This document shows, in pieces, positions 1-10,567 of a stretch of DNA of 64,000 nt. The notes under the pieces are model-generated. The model saw only the letters and a program-made list of their open reading frames with translations. It did no database searches and had not been told where the DNA came from. Numbering within the stretch: the first letter of the stretch is position 1; every line of letters begins with the position of its first letter. A program made the position numbers and the translations under genes. Origin of the DNA: Gilliamella mensalis (GTDB taxonomy: Bacteria; Pseudomonadota; Gammaproteobacteria; Enterobacterales; Orbaceae); assembly GCF_900103085.1 (NCBI RefSeq), contig NZ_FMWR01000008.1, forward strand, positions 1-64,000. Reading direction: 5' to 3'.

Positions 1-159
1 TTTTTAGTTATGTTATTTGTGTATAGCTATCATATTGTTTTATTATGATTATTTCAATATTGAGCGATTATTATAGATTATTTTAACGAAAAATTTAATC
101 TCTTTTAATTAATATTTTTTTGATATAGATAATTTTTTTTATTGTAAAAAATAGCTAAT

Positions 160-282
160 TCACTCGTCTAATGTTGCGTCGCCTACTCCAAAATGTTTAG
201 CTAACTCGCCAATAAAAAGGTAGGGATTGGTTAAGGCACAATTTACCAATTGTTGTTTTAAACTGTCCTTTAAATTTTTTAA
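160..282 (-). pseudogene. Decayed helix-turn-helix fragment, possibly transposase-derived
   Basis: On the minus strand a 40-codon open stretch reads LKNLKDSLKQQLVNCALTNP then YLFIGELAKHFGVGDATLDE before a TGA stop. It is closed upstream by an in-frame TAG and has no ATG or ribosome-binding site. The ELAKHFGVGDATL part has the look of a helix-turn-helix as found at the N-terminus of IS630-type transposases or small regulators. It is too short to be functional. The family assignment is from pattern memory only; that it is a broken remnant is the firmer part. Confidence 0.4.
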
Positions 283-312
283 CTATAATATGTTTCTCTC
301 TATGATTTTTTG

Positions 313-343
313 TGATATTTGTCCATTTATAGGACAAATATCA
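313..343 (+). terminator. Terminator-like hairpin upstream of mraZ
   Basis: A perfect 12-bp stem (313-324 with 332-343, arms TGATATTTGTCC and GGACAAATATCA) encloses a 7-base loop and is followed by ATCTTTTAT. It would end transcription arriving from the left and insulate the dcw promoter. The T-run is short, so an operator role for the palindrome is possible. Confidence 0.5.
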
Positions 344-390
344 ATCTTTTATAAATAATTAACCAAGTACCTATTATTTTATAAACTTTT

Positions 391-425
391 GTGGTAAAAA
401 GTGGGGTTAAGTGGTAAAAATAGGG
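391..425 (+). promoter_or_regulatory. MraZ-box array in the dcw promoter region
   Basis: Four pentamers recur with exact 10-base spacing: GTGGT (391), GTGGG (401), GTGGT (411) and TAGGG (421), separated by AAAAA, GTTAA and AAAAA. MraZ of E. coli binds direct TGGGN repeats spaced by 5 bases upstream of its own gene, so this is the expected autoregulatory operator, here 69 bases before the mraZ start. Two of the four boxes deviate at the last position (GTGGT) and the fourth reads TAGGG. One face of the DNA helix would be contacted by an MraZ ring. Confidence 0.75.
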
Positions 426-493
426 TTGTTTATTAACACGTTGATTTCTATTGATTAAAAACTAATGAGAAATTAATAAATAATGGTGCATTT

Positions 494-940
494 ATGTTTA
501 GCGGTGCAATTTTAATCAATTTAGATAATAAAGGGCGGTTAGCTATTCCTACTCGTTACCGTGAATTTTTATCTGAAGGTATGGTTTGCACAATTGGTTT
601 ATATCATCCTTGCTTGACGCTTTATTCAATGTCTGAGTGGAAATGCATCGAACAACAACTTGCGACATTATCAACAATTGTTGAAGTTGAACGTAGAATT
701 AAGCGATTGCTATTGGGCTATGCAATTGAGTGTCTGATGGATAATTCAGGTCGGATTTTATTGCCGTCTACATTACGTACTTATGCAAAATTAGAGAAAA
801 ATACAATGTTTGTTGGCCAATCTAATAAATTTGAAATTTGGGATGAAACAATTTGGTATCAACAAATTAGTGATGATATTGCTGCGTTACCTACAGATAT
901 TGAAAATTTATCAGATAATTTAAAAAGTTTAACTATTTAA
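494..940 (+). CDS. mraZ: Transcriptional regulator MraZ
   Basis: First gene of the dcw cluster; MraZ is a DNA-binding autorepressor of the mra promoter and antagonises RsmH action. The 148-residue protein (E. coli 152) holds the two SpoVT/AbrB-like half-domains: one at about residues 5-50 with [13 protein letters not shown], and one at about 78-120 with [14 protein letters not shown]. Both carry the conserved D-x-x-G-R signature. The start ATG sits 69 bases after the box array with only a weak ribosome-binding site. Sixteen bases separate it from rsmH. Identity is clear from sequence and position. Confidence 0.95.
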   Translation: MFSGAILINLDNKGRLAIPTRYREFLSEGMVCTIGLYHPCLTLYSMSEWKCIEQQLATLSTIVEVERRIKRLLLGYAIECLMDNSGRILLPSTLRTYAKLEKNTMFVGQSNKFEIWDETIWYQQISDDIAALPTDIENLSDNLKSLTI

Positions 941-956
941 TAAGAGTAAAAGATTA

Positions 957-1889
957 ATGGTTTATCAACATACAACGGTTTTATTAAACGAAGCTGTAGA
1001 GGCATTAAATATAAAAAAAGATGGCATTTATGTTGATGGTACCTTTGGGCGAGGCGGTCATACTCGTTTAATACTTGAAAAACTAGGTGCACAAGGGCGA
1101 TTGATTGCGATTGATCGTGATGAGCATGCTGAGCAAGCTGCTTTACAGATAACAGATCCAAGATTTACTTTTATTCGTGGTGAGTTTTCAAATATATACC
1201 AATATATTAATGAGTTAGGATTATTGGGTGAAATTGATGGTGTCTTGTTAGACCTTGGTGTTTCATCACCACAGCTTGATGACCCTGAAAGGGGATTTTC
1301 TTTTATGCGCGATGGACCACTTGATATGCGCATGAACAATCATAAAGGTTTAACTGCAAGTGAATGGTTACTCAGCAGTGATGAAGAAAATATTGCATGG
1401 GTATTAAAGACATTCGGTGAAGAGAAATTTGCTAAACGTATTGCTCGAGCGATCGTGGAACAAAATAAAGTTTCACCGATCACTCGTACATTGGATTTAG
1501 CTAATTTAATTGAACAAGCAACGCCAAGAAAAGATAAAAACAAGCATCCAGCTACACGTAGTTTTCAGGCTATCCGTATTTATATTAATAGTGAATTAGA
1601 AGAAGTTGAGCAAGCATTAAATAGTAGTTTATCTGTTCTTGCCAATCATGGAAGGCTTGCTGTTATTAGCTTTCATTCTCTAGAAGATAGAATTGTAAAG
1701 CAATTTATTAGTAAACAGAGTAAAGGTCCAGATTTACCTGCTCGATTACCACTAACAGAGCAACAAATTAACCAATATGGTGGCGCTAAATTAAAATCTT
1801 TTGGCAAAATTAAACCTACTACTATGGAAATTAATAATAATCCTCGTTCTCGAAGTGCAATATTAAGGGTAGCAGAAAGGAAAAAATGA
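957..1889 (+). CDS. rsmH: 16S rRNA (cytosine(1402)-N(4))-methyltransferase RsmH
   Basis: Methylates N4 of C1402 in 16S rRNA using S-adenosylmethionine. The 310-residue length is typical. Motif I for SAM is [11 protein letters not shown] at about residues 27-37. The family signatures [13 protein letters not shown] and [15 protein letters not shown] follow near 95-125, and [11 protein letters not shown] lies near 240. It overlaps the ftsL start by 4 bases (ATGA), which indicates translational coupling. Formerly called MraW. Confidence 0.96.
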   Translation: MVYQHTTVLLNEAVEALNIKKDGIYVDGTFGRGGHTRLILEKLGAQGRLIAIDRDEHAEQAALQITDPRFTFIRGEFSNIYQYINELGLLGEIDGVLLDLGVSSPQLDDPERGFSFMRDGPLDMRMNNHKGLTASEWLLSSDEENIAWVLKTFGEEKFAKRIARAIVEQNKVSPITRTLDLANLIEQATPRKDKNKHPATRSFQAIRIYINSELEEVEQALNSSLSVLANHGRLAVISFHSLEDRIVKQFISKQSKGPDLPARLPLTEQQINQYGGAKLKSFGKIKPTTMEINNNPRSRSAILRVAERKK

Positions 1890-2269
1890 ATAGTAACCAA
1901 AACAATGATACTTTTCCAGATAAAACCTATATTGATAAAAATCTTCAAAAAAGACCAAGTAAAAGCTTATTTGGTTTAATTATTGGTGATTTGTTTGGGC
2001 ATCAAAAAATTTCATTGTTATTACTCGTGATGATTATTATTTCTGCTGGTGCTGTATTAATAACAACGCAACAAGTTCGTAAACAGTTATTTGAGCGTGA
2101 ACAACTTTTGTTAGAACACGATGTATTAGAAAGCGAGTGGCGGAATTTAGTTATTGAAGAAAATGTACTTGCTGATCCAAAACGTATTGAAGAGAAAGCT
2201 AAAAACAGATTAGGTATGTCTTATGTGACACCGCAAAATGAAACAGTTATTGTGATAAAGAGTAAATAA
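1886..2269 (+). CDS. ftsL: Cell division protein FtsL
   Basis: Bitopic divisome protein that forms the FtsQLB complex and activates FtsWI septal synthesis. The 127-residue product has a basic cytoplasmic N-terminus of about 50 residues, one membrane segment at about 51-72 ([19 protein letters not shown]) and a periplasmic leucine-zipper-like coil (about 75-115). The coil carries the [19 protein letters not shown] stretch typical of FtsL. It overlaps rsmH by 4 bases, and its stop shares one base with the ftsI start. FtsL sequences diverge quickly, so the call rests on topology, coil and position. Confidence 0.93.
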   Translation: MNSNQNNDTFPDKTYIDKNLQKRPSKSLFGLIIGDLFGHQKISLLLLVMIIISAGAVLITTQQVRKQLFEREQLLLEHDVLESEWRNLVIEENVLADPKRIEEKAKNRLGMSYVTPQNETVIVIKSK

Positions 2270-4038
2270 TGAAATCTGTCACTAAACATAAAAAAAACAA
2301 AACTAAAAAGGCTAATAAAACAAATAAGTTAATTGCTAAAAAACAATTTTTTACACCAAATCGTTTTTATATTGTATATAGTCTTATTATTTTTGCAATT
2401 ATTTGTCTTATTGTTCGAATGGCATTGTTACAAATTATTGAGCCAGATAGACTTATTGCCGAAGGTAATAAACGTTCGCTTCGTCACCAAGAAATGGATG
2501 CGCCAAGAGCCATGATCACCGATCGTAACGGTCGAGCATTAGCCGTAAGTGTGCCAATGTTTGATGTTTGGGCAGATCCTAAAATAGTTGTACAAAAAGG
2601 TGGTGTTAAAGCTGATGATATTAGGTGGCAAGGGTTAGCTAAAACGTTAAATATCCCCATGTCAACATTAGAGCAAAAATTAGGTAATCCATCAATGCGC
2701 TTTGTTTATTTGTCTAAACAAGTAACGCCAACAATATCTGATTATTTGAAAAAGCTAAAATTACCGGGAATATCATTTGCGAAAACTTCTAAACGCTATT
2801 ATCCAGCAGCAGAAAATATAGCCCAATTAGTTGGTTTAACAGATATTGATGAAAATGGTACAGAAAAAGGTTCCGAGGGTATTGAAAAAAGCTTTAATAA
2901 ATGGTTGATTGGTGAATCTGGGCAAAGAATAGTGCGGCGTGACCGAGTAGGTCGTGTGATTGAAGAATTGGAACGTACAGACAGTGAGAAAGCATCAGAT
3001 TTAACACTTAGTATAGACGAACGTTTACAATCGCTAGTATATAGCGAACTTAGTCAAGCTGTTGAATTTAATAAAGCAGATAGTGGAACAGCGGTGTTGA
3101 TTGATGTACATACCGGTGAGATTTTAGCAATGGCAACCAGTCCATCTTATAATCCCAATAATCGTTCATCGATTGATTATAGTTTATTGAGAAATAGAGC
3201 TGTTACCGATGCGTTTGAACCAGGCTCTACGGTTAAACCTTTAGTGGTAATGGCTGCTTTAGAAAAAAATATTGCTAATTTAAATACTATTATTGATACG
3301 AGACCATTTTTAGTAAATCGTTATGAAATTAAAGATGTATCGTATCAAAAAACATTGAATTTGGCGGGGATTTTAGAAAAATCAAGTAATGTTGGTGTTA
3401 GTAAGTTAGCGTTACAGATGCAATCGGGCGATCTGGTTGAATATTACAGTCGTTTTGGATTAGGACAACCAACTGGGCTTGGTTTAGGTGGTGAGGTAAG
3501 TGGTTCAATTGCAGCAGACAGAACAAGAAAATGGGCTGATATTGAACGAGCTACATTCGCTTTTGGATATGGATTAAGTGTCACCCCATTACAATTAGCA
3601 AGAGCTTATGCAACCATTGGTAGTTATGGAATTTATCGACCCGTTTCAATTTTAAAAGTCACGGAACGAGTTAAAGGTGTACGGGTAGTTCCTGAAAAAG
3701 TAGCAAAAACAGTAGTTCAATTAATGGAAGCGGTGGCTATTACTGGGGGGGGCACCAAAGCATCGGTTCCCGGTTATAGTGTTGGAGTTAAAACAGGAAC
3801 AGCCAAAAAATTATCTGGTGGGCGGTATGTTAATCAATATTTAGCTTATACCGCAGGTATTGCACCAGCAACGGGACCAAAATATTCTCTTGTAGTTGTT
3901 ATTGATAATCCCAAAGCAGGTCAATATTACGGTGGCTCCGTTTCTGCACCTGTTTTTAGTCGCATTATGGGAGGCGTTCTTCGAACGATGAATGTAAAAC
4001 CAGATCGTCAAGTTGATGGTCAAATGATTATTTATTAA
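2269..4038 (+). CDS. ftsI: Septal peptidoglycan transpeptidase FtsI (PBP3)
   Basis: Class B penicillin-binding protein that crosslinks septal peptidoglycan. The 589-residue protein has a very lysine-rich cytoplasmic tail (1-28), one membrane anchor at about 36-55, a pedestal domain and a C-terminal transpeptidase domain. Catalytic motifs are visible: STVK with nucleophile S320, SSN at 372-374 and KTG at 508-510. Length matches E. coli FtsI (588). The start overlaps the ftsL stop by one base. A poly-G run (GGGGGG) near 3746 lies inside the gene without disrupting the frame. Confidence 0.96.
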   Translation: MKSVTKHKKNKTKKANKTNKLIAKKQFFTPNRFYIVYSLIIFAIICLIVRMALLQIIEPDRLIAEGNKRSLRHQEMDAPRAMITDRNGRALAVSVPMFDVWADPKIVVQKGGVKADDIRWQGLAKTLNIPMSTLEQKLGNPSMRFVYLSKQVTPTISDYLKKLKLPGISFAKTSKRYYPAAENIAQLVGLTDIDENGTEKGSEGIEKSFNKWLIGESGQRIVRRDRVGRVIEELERTDSEKASDLTLSIDERLQSLVYSELSQAVEFNKADSGTAVLIDVHTGEILAMATSPSYNPNNRSSIDYSLLRNRAVTDAFEPGSTVKPLVVMAALEKNIANLNTIIDTRPFLVNRYEIKDVSYQKTLNLAGILEKSSNVGVSKLALQMQSGDLVEYYSRFGLGQPTGLGLGGEVSGSIAADRTRKWADIERATFAFGYGLSVTPLQLARAYATIGSYGIYRPVSILKVTERVKGVRVVPEKVAKTVVQLMEAVAITGGGTKASVPGYSVGVKTGTAKKLSGGRYVNQYLAYTAGIAPATGPKYSLVVVIDNPKAGQYYGGSVSAPVFSRIMGGVLRTMNVKPDRQVDGQMIIY

Positions 4039-4048
4039 TAGGTGGAGA

Positions 4049-5602
4049 ATGAAGGCAACAAGCTCATTTAAAAAATTATTTGAATTATTAGGTGGAAGTC
4101 GTAATCTAAAATTAGACAATTTTCCGCTTAATCATTTACGTATTGATAGCCGTAAAGTGGAAAAAAACGATGTGTTTGTCGCTATCAAAGGGCATACGGT
4201 TGATGGTCGAGCATTTATTCCTCAAGCTATTTTAGCTGGAGCTGTTGTTGTCTTAACAGAAACGAATAGAAAATCAAATGATTTAAAAATTGGCTATATT
4301 AAGCAAGATGATAAATCTATAATTCCACAAATTAGTGTTTTTCAACTCTCACAACGTTTATCATTGATTGCTAATGATTTTTATCATTCTCCATCAAAAA
4401 AATTATCCGTTATTGGCGTGACAGGGACTAATGGAAAAACAACCGTTACTCAGCTTATTGCCCAATGTGTAAAATTATTGAATGAAAAATCCGCACTAAT
4501 GGGAACCATTGGTAATGGAATTTATAATCAACTTGAGCCGTCTGCTAATACGACCGCTTCAGCAATAGAGGTACAAACATTATTAGCTGATTTTGTAAAA
4601 AAACAAGTCAAAGTTGTGACAATGGAGATTTCTTCTCACGGACTTGCCATGGATCGTGTAAAAGGGCTCAATTGCGCGGCTACTGTATTTACTAATTTAA
4701 GCCGTGATCATCTTGATTATCATAAAACTATGAGCAAATATGCCAAAGCAAAATGGTCTTTATTTAGTCCCGATGAAAAAGAAAAACAAGTTTTATCTGC
4801 AGGTAAATCGATTATTAATTATGATGATAAATATGGCAAAAGGTGGATTGAAAAACTTCCGCAAGTAACCGCTGTATCGTGCCAACCTAAATCATTACGT
4901 CAGTTAAAAGCATTAAATATACCTTATGTTGGGGTTTCTATGATTGATTATCACGATAAAGGTGCCAAAATTCATATGGAATCAAGTTGGGGTAACGCCA
5001 TTATCAATAGCCGATTATTAGGTGAATTTAATGTTTCTAATTTGTTATTAGCTATAGCTACTCTTTTAACATTGAACTATCCATTTTTTGCAGTCGTTAA
5101 TATGGCTTGTTTTTTAAAACCCATTTGTGGCCGAATGGAAGTTTTCCACGTAAAAAATAGCCCAACAGTTATTGTTGATTACGCGCATACTCCAGATGCA
5201 TTACAAAAAGCTTTACAAGCCTGCCGAATACACTGTAAAGGTTTATTATGGGTAATTTTTGGTTGTGGTGGGGATAGGGATACCGGAAAAAGACCTTTAA
5301 TGGGTGAAATAGCAGAACAATTTGCAGACAAAATTATTCTGACTAATGATAATCCACGCACTGAGAATGAAATGAAAATTATTCGCGACATTCAACAAGG
5401 TTTACATTATACCGACAACATACAGATAATCACCGATAGAGTTCAAGCTATTACTCAAACATTAGAGAAAGCAAAGCCTAATGATGTGATTCTAATCGCA
5501 GGTAAAGGGCATGAAGATTATCAAATAGTTGGTAAAACTAAATATCACTATTCAGATCAAGAAACAGTGAAACGGCTTTTAGGAGTAGAAAATCAATCAT
5601 GA
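4049..5602 (+). CDS. murE: UDP-MurNAc-L-Ala-D-Glu:meso-diaminopimelate ligase MurE
   Basis: Adds the third residue of the peptidoglycan stem peptide in the cytoplasm. The ATP-binding motif GVTGTNGKTTVTQLI lies near residues 121-135. DNPRTE near 436-441 is the signature that selects meso-diaminopimelate over lysine, as expected for a Gram-negative. At 517 residues it is about 20 longer than E. coli MurE, with extra residues in the N-terminal half (around 70-95). An RBS (GGTGGAG) precedes the ATG. It overlaps murF by 4 bases. Confidence 0.95.
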   Translation: MKATSSFKKLFELLGGSRNLKLDNFPLNHLRIDSRKVEKNDVFVAIKGHTVDGRAFIPQAILAGAVVVLTETNRKSNDLKIGYIKQDDKSIIPQISVFQLSQRLSLIANDFYHSPSKKLSVIGVTGTNGKTTVTQLIAQCVKLLNEKSALMGTIGNGIYNQLEPSANTTASAIEVQTLLADFVKKQVKVVTMEISSHGLAMDRVKGLNCAATVFTNLSRDHLDYHKTMSKYAKAKWSLFSPDEKEKQVLSAGKSIINYDDKYGKRWIEKLPQVTAVSCQPKSLRQLKALNIPYVGVSMIDYHDKGAKIHMESSWGNAIINSRLLGEFNVSNLLLAIATLLTLNYPFFAVVNMACFLKPICGRMEVFHVKNSPTVIVDYAHTPDALQKALQACRIHCKGLLWVIFGCGGDRDTGKRPLMGEIAEQFADKIILTNDNPRTENEMKIIRDIQQGLHYTDNIQIITDRVQAITQTLEKAKPNDVILIAGKGHEDYQIVGKTKYHYSDQETVKRLLGVENQS

Positions 5603-6975
5603 TGCCATTGGAGCTTAAACAAATAAAGGAAGTAGTGAATGGTCAGTCTTATTATCTTCAAGATGAAAATAGAATTATTGATTCTATTTGTAGCGATTCT
5701 CGGGAAATCACCCAAAATTCGTTGTTTATTGCGTTAGTTGGTGATAATTTTGATGGACATAGCTTTACTCAACAAGCCATTAAAGATGGCGCAATGGCCG
5801 TCCTTGTTAATCATAAAATTGACGATGATTTATTACCACAGATAGTAGTTGATGATACTCGGCAAGCACTAGGCCAAATAGCATCTTTTCTTCGTGAGCA
5901 AAGCAGGGCTAAAATTGTTGCCTTGACAGGATCATCAGGAAAAACTTCTGTTAAGGAAATGACTGCGACCATTCTTCAATATTGTGGACAAACACTTTAT
6001 ACTCAGGGCAATTTTAATAACGATATTGGTGTACCATTAACACTATTTCGCTTAACAGAGCAAGACCAGTTTGCAGTGATAGAACTAGGTGCTAATCATA
6101 TTGGCGAAATTGCCTATACAACAAATATCGTTAAACCACAAAGCGCTTTAATTAATAATATCGCAGAAGCACATATCGAAGGTTTTGGCTCGCTTGAAGG
6201 TGTGGCAAAAGCGAAAGGTGAAATTTTTCAAGGATTATCTGATCATGGTACTGCTATTATTAATTTAGATAGTTGTTCAGATAAATGGTTTACTCAGCTA
6301 ACAAATAAAACAGTTTGGACATTTTCGTTGGCCAATTCATCAGCCGATTTTTATGCTAGCAATATTCAACATGCTCAAACCACAACATTTATATTACATA
6401 CACCTCAAGGTGAATGTAAAATTATGTTGCCTCTAGTTGGGAAGCATAATATTTCAAATGCTATTGCGGCAGCTGCTTTAGCGCTCTCTGTTGGTGCAAC
6501 TTTGAATCAAATTCAGCAAGGTTTAGCCACATTAAAGCCCGTAAAAGGGCGGTTATTTCCAATAAAATTAAATCAAACCCAATTAATTTGGGATGATACT
6601 TATAATGCCAATGTGAGTTCAATGTCGGCAGCGGTTAAAGTTTTAGCAAAAGAGCCAGGATATCGAATTTTAGTTGTTGGTGATATGGGCGAGCTAGGAC
6701 CTGAAGCTGAACAATATCATCGGCAAATAGGTCAACTTGCTCATCAAGAAAAACTTGATTGTGTCGTTAGTGTCGGTAAATTAAGTCAATTTATTAGCCA
6801 GTATAGTGGTGTGGGTCACCATTTTAATAATAAACAAGATGCTGTGAATTTTCTGTTAACGTTATTACGTCAATATTCAACTTTAACTATGTTAGTTAAA
6901 GGTTCGCGTAGTGCTAAAATGGAAGAACTTATCGAAAAAATTCAACTTGAACAATTCAAAATGAGTCAGGATTAA
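5599..6975 (+). CDS. murF: UDP-MurNAc-tripeptide:D-alanyl-D-alanine ligase MurF
   Basis: Attaches D-Ala-D-Ala to the UDP-MurNAc-tripeptide, finishing the cytoplasmic precursor. The 458-residue protein shows the Mur ligase order: N-terminal substrate domain, ATP-binding loop [14 protein letters not shown] near 108-121, central [12 protein letters not shown], and a C-terminal domain with [12 protein letters not shown] near 333-344. Two adjacent ATGs (5599 and 5602) are possible; the first overlaps the murE stop. The usual length in E. coli is 452. Confidence 0.95.
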   Translation: MMPLELKQIKEVVNGQSYYLQDENRIIDSICSDSREITQNSLFIALVGDNFDGHSFTQQAIKDGAMAVLVNHKIDDDLLPQIVVDDTRQALGQIASFLREQSRAKIVALTGSSGKTSVKEMTATILQYCGQTLYTQGNFNNDIGVPLTLFRLTEQDQFAVIELGANHIGEIAYTTNIVKPQSALINNIAEAHIEGFGSLEGVAKAKGEIFQGLSDHGTAIINLDSCSDKWFTQLTNKTVWTFSLANSSADFYASNIQHAQTTTFILHTPQGECKIMLPLVGKHNISNAIAAAALALSVGATLNQIQQGLATLKPVKGRLFPIKLNQTQLIWDDTYNANVSSMSAAVKVLAKEPGYRILVVGDMGELGPEAEQYHRQIGQLAHQEKLDCVVSVGKLSQFISQYSGVGHHFNNKQDAVNFLLTLLRQYSTLTMLVKGSRSAKMEELIEKIQLEQFKMSQD

Positions 6976-6979
6976 AATT

Positions 6980-8062
6980 ATGTTGCTGTGGATATCAGAA
7001 TGTTTAGTTAAACATTTTAGCTTTTTTAATGTTATCTCTTATTTAACAGTAAGAGCTATTTTAGGTTTATTAACCTCGTTAGCAATTTCATTATTTATGG
7101 GGCAAAAAGTCATTGATTGGTTGCAAAAACTACAAATAGGTCAAGTTGTTCGTCATGATGGTCCTGAATCGCATTTAAGCAAAAAGGGAACGCCAACTAT
7201 GGGAGGGACGCTAATTTTAGCTTCAATTTCATTATCGGTATTGTTATGGGCAGATTTGCGTAATCCTTATATTTGGGTAACTTTGTTTGTTTTAATTGGT
7301 TATGGAGTTATTGGTTTTGCTGATGATTATTTAAAGGTTATTCGTAAAAATAGCGCAGGGCTAATTGCTAGATGGAAATATTTTTGGCAATCTGTTATTG
7401 CCTTAATTGTTGCATTTGGTCTTTATATTTATGGTAAAAACACTCCAGTCACCGTGTTAGTTGTACCATTTTTTAAAGACGTTTTACCTCAATTAGGATT
7501 ATGGTTTATTTTGTTCACCTACGTGGTTATTGTTGGTGCAGGTAATGCGGTTAATTTAACTGATGGGCTTGATGGATTAGCCATTATGCCAACTGTTTTT
7601 GTAGCAGCAGGGTTTACGCTTGTAGCTTGGGCCACAGGAAACGTTAATTTTGCAGCTTACTTAAATGTCCCTTACATTAAATTTAGTGGTGAATTGATGA
7701 TAGTCTGTACTGCAATTATTGGTGCGGGACTTGGTTTTTTATGGTTTAACACATACCCCGCAATGGTTTTTATGGGAGATGTTGGATCGCTAGCCTTGGG
7801 CGGGGTGTTTGGCGTTATTGCGGTTTTATTACGACAAGAGTTTTTATTACTCATTATGGGGGGGATCTTTGTTATCGAAACGCTGTCAGTAATTCTGCAA
7901 GTAGGATCATTTAAATTACGTGGTAAAAGAATTTTTCGTATGGCACCAATTCATCATCATTATGAATTAAAAGGTTGGCCAGAACCACGTGTTATTGTAC
8001 GGTTCTGGATAATTTCATTGATGTTAGTTGTTATAGGCTTATTAACTTTGAAATTACGTTAA
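6980..8062 (+). CDS. mraY: Phospho-MurNAc-pentapeptide transferase MraY
   Basis: Integral membrane enzyme that makes lipid I by moving phospho-MurNAc-pentapeptide to undecaprenyl phosphate. The 360-residue length is identical to E. coli. Family signatures include [12 protein letters not shown] near 65-76, GFADDYLK near 113-120 with the magnesium-binding aspartates, and [10 protein letters not shown] near 191-200. The C-terminal [20 protein letters not shown] holds the histidine motif. About ten hydrophobic segments are visible. It sits 4 bases after murF. Confidence 0.96.
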   Translation: MLLWISECLVKHFSFFNVISYLTVRAILGLLTSLAISLFMGQKVIDWLQKLQIGQVVRHDGPESHLSKKGTPTMGGTLILASISLSVLLWADLRNPYIWVTLFVLIGYGVIGFADDYLKVIRKNSAGLIARWKYFWQSVIALIVAFGLYIYGKNTPVTVLVVPFFKDVLPQLGLWFILFTYVVIVGAGNAVNLTDGLDGLAIMPTVFVAAGFTLVAWATGNVNFAAYLNVPYIKFSGELMIVCTAIIGAGLGFLWFNTYPAMVFMGDVGSLALGGVFGVIAVLLRQEFLLLIMGGIFVIETLSVILQVGSFKLRGKRIFRMAPIHHHYELKGWPEPRVIVRFWIISLMLVVIGLLTLKLR

Positions 8063-8084
8063 TAAAAAATATCAGGATTGAATC

Positions 8085-9419
8085 ATGGTTAGCTATCAAG
8101 GAAAAAAAGTCGTTATTATTGGTTTAGGTGTCACAGGACTTTCTTGTATTGACTATTTTCTTGCGCAAAATGTTATACCTAAAGTTATTGATACACGTCC
8201 ATCGCCATCAGGGATTGAACAATTAGATAAACGTGTTGCGTGTCACTTAGGCGAGCTAAATATTGATTGGATGCTTGATGCTGACTTAATAATTGCCAGC
8301 CCTGGCATTGCTTTATCTACCCCTGAAATGCAACAAGCAGCTAAAAAAGGGGTTGAGATTATAGGAGATATTGAGCTCTTTTGCCGTGAAGTAAATGCCC
8401 AATCTAATAAAAAAATTGTCGCTATCACAGGTGCTAATGGTAAAACAACGGTGACAACTCTTGTTGGTGATATAATTAAATCATCAGGTATTAAAGTTGG
8501 TGTTGGTGGGAATATAGGTGAACCAGCATTATGCCTTTTAAATCAAGATTACGATGTATATGTGCTTGAATTATCAAGCTTTCAATTAGAAACAACTTAC
8601 AGTTTACAAGCAACAGTTGCAACAATTTTAAATATTTCAGAAGATCATATGGATCGCTACCCTCTTGGTTTAATGCAATATGTTCAGGCTAAGCAGCGTA
8701 TTTATCATAACGCAAAGTATTGCGTAATTAACTATGATGATAAGTTGACCATTCCAACTGATAAATCAAAAGACTGTGTTTCATTTGGTGTAAATAAAGG
8801 TAATTACCATTTAGATTTCCACTATGAACATCTAATTGCACAAGAGCACCGAGTGTTAGCGACAAAAAGAATGAAACTAACTGGATGCCATAATTATCTG
8901 AATGCATTAGCGGCTTTAGCAATAGCTGATAAATTGAAAATTTCACGAGAATCAAGCATGGCAACAATTGTTTCATTCCATGGTTTATCACATCGTTTTG
9001 AATTAGTGTGGGAAAAAAATGGTGTGAAGTGGATTAATGATTCCAAAGCAACCAATGTGGGTAGCACTGAAGCTGCTTTAAACAGTGTTGTTTGCAGGGG
9101 TAAATTATATTTATTATTAGGAGGGGATGGTAAATCAGCAGACTTTTCGCCATTGATTCCTTATTTTGAAAACCGAAATCTTGAAATTTTTTGTTTTGGT
9201 CGCGATCGTTTTATCCTTGCTAAGCTAGCGCCTCATGTGACAACCGTAACTGAAACACTCAGTGAAGCAATGCAAATTATTGCTCAGAAAGTAGTGTCAA
9301 ATGACGTGGTTCTACTTTCCCCTGCTTGTGCAAGTTTGGATCAATTTAAAAATTATATTGAACGCGGAAAACAGTTTGCACAACTTGCTGAACAATATAC
9401 TCAAGGAAGTGAAAAATGA
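8085..9419 (+). CDS. murD: UDP-MurNAc-L-alanine:D-glutamate ligase MurD
   Basis: Adds D-glutamate to UDP-MurNAc-L-Ala in the cytoplasm. The 444-residue protein starts with a Rossmann-like UDP-binding domain ([13 protein letters not shown] near 9-21). The ATP loop [13 protein letters not shown] lies near 109-121 and [15 protein letters not shown] near 321-335. The stop overlaps the ftsW ATG by 4 bases. The E. coli enzyme has 438 residues. Confidence 0.95.
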   Translation: MVSYQGKKVVIIGLGVTGLSCIDYFLAQNVIPKVIDTRPSPSGIEQLDKRVACHLGELNIDWMLDADLIIASPGIALSTPEMQQAAKKGVEIIGDIELFCREVNAQSNKKIVAITGANGKTTVTTLVGDIIKSSGIKVGVGGNIGEPALCLLNQDYDVYVLELSSFQLETTYSLQATVATILNISEDHMDRYPLGLMQYVQAKQRIYHNAKYCVINYDDKLTIPTDKSKDCVSFGVNKGNYHLDFHYEHLIAQEHRVLATKRMKLTGCHNYLNALAALAIADKLKISRESSMATIVSFHGLSHRFELVWEKNGVKWINDSKATNVGSTEAALNSVVCRGKLYLLLGGDGKSADFSPLIPYFENRNLEIFCFGRDRFILAKLAPHVTTVTETLSEAMQIIAQKVVSNDVVLLSPACASLDQFKNYIERGKQFAQLAEQYTQGSEK

Positions 9420-10567
9420 CATTTTTCGGGTTAAAAAAACATGTTAATCCACATATACCATTTGATAATCAATTACTATGGACCGTATTAGGTTTAATGA
9501 TTTTTGGTTTGATCATGGTGACATCCGCTTCGATGTCATTTAATGATAATAACCCGTTCTTTTATACACAACGAGAGCTTATTCAGTTAGGGCTATCACT
9601 ATTTTTTATGTCTATTACGCTATATATCCCGATGCAACGTTGGCAACAGTTTGGCTCAATATTATTAATTATAGCTATTATTATGTTAATCGTTGTGTTA
9701 GGTATTGGTTCTTCAATTAATGGAGCATCCCGCTGGATACCTCTAGGGGTGTTTAATTTTCAACCGGCAGAACTTTCAAAATTAGCACTCTTTTTATTTT
9801 TAGCGGGTTACTTATCACGCAAGTCTGAAGAAGTGCAAAGTGGTTTTTGGGGATTTTTTAAACCAATGGTTGTTATGGCCGTACTTTCAATTTTGTTACT
9901 TAAGCAACCCGATTTAGGTACGGTTATTGTTTTATTTATGGTGACTATTGGTATCCTATTTATTGCTGGTGCCCAATTGTGGCAGTTTATTGCCATTTTG
10001 CTAACAGGTGTTGGTGCAGTGATTTGTTTGATTTTATACGAGGCTTACCGTTTAACTCGACTGTTAACCTTTCTTGATCCTTGGCAAGATGCCACAGGAT
10101 CTGGTTATCAATTAGTTGCCTCATTAATGGCAATTGGTAGTGGAGGCGTTACTGGGCAAGGTATGGGAAATTCTATACTGAAATTAGGTTATTTACCTGA
10201 ATGCCATACAGATTTTATTTTTTCAATTATTTCTGAAGAGTATGGATATATAGGTGTAGTTGTTTTATTGTCATTACTTTTCTTTTTGACATTTAAGGCG
10301 CTTGCAATTGGTTATCGAGCACTGAATGAGGGCTCAATATTTTCAGGGTATTTAGCCTGTGAAATTGGAATATGGTTCGGTTTTCAAACATTTGTAAATG
10401 TTGGTGTTACATCTGGTATGTTACCGACTAAAGGATTAACATTGCCATTTATTAGTTATGGTGGTTCAAGCCTTATTGTGATGAGTATTGCGGCAGCAAT
10501 ATTGCTCAGAATAGATTTTGAATTTAGGCAACAACAAGCGCAAGCAAGAATAAGGTTAATAAAATAA
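9416..10567 (+). CDS. ftsW: Septal peptidoglycan glycosyltransferase FtsW
   Basis: SEDS-family polymerase that works with FtsI at the septum. About ten transmembrane helices are visible in 383 residues. SEDS signatures include [19 protein letters not shown] (about 101-119), the large periplasmic loop with [14 protein letters not shown], and the C-terminal [14 protein letters not shown] (about 342-355). The E. coli protein is longer (414), mainly at the N-terminal cytoplasmic tail. It overlaps murD by 4 bases and murG by 1. Confidence 0.95.
   Translation: MTFFGLKKHVNPHIPFDNQLLWTVLGLMIFGLIMVTSASMSFNDNNPFFYTQRELIQLGLSLFFMSITLYIPMQRWQQFGSILLIIAIIMLIVVLGIGSSINGASRWIPLGVFNFQPAELSKLALFLFLAGYLSRKSEEVQSGFWGFFKPMVVMAVLSILLLKQPDLGTVIVLFMVTIGILFIAGAQLWQFIAILLTGVGAVICLILYEAYRLTRLLTFLDPWQDATGSGYQLVASLMAIGSGGVTGQGMGNSILKLGYLPECHTDFIFSIISEEYGYIGVVVLLSLLFFLTFKALAIGYRALNEGSIFSGYLACEIGIWFGFQTFVNVGVTSGMLPTKGLTLPFISYGGSSLIVMSIAAAILLRIDFEFRQQQAQARIRLIK

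Larger units (their letters stand above)
1..493. other. AT-rich flank upstream of the dcw cluster
   Basis: No intact gene is visible in these 493 bases. They hold a decayed reading frame on the minus strand (160-282), a 12-bp perfect hairpin (313-343) and the MraZ box array (391-425), listed separately. The first 160 bases are very AT-rich and show nothing else I can support. Confidence 0.7.

Noticed and set aside
3741-3760. Poly-G run in ftsI as a phase-variable tract
   Set aside because: Only six G residues, inside an essential gene with an intact frame; no sign of a switchable system.
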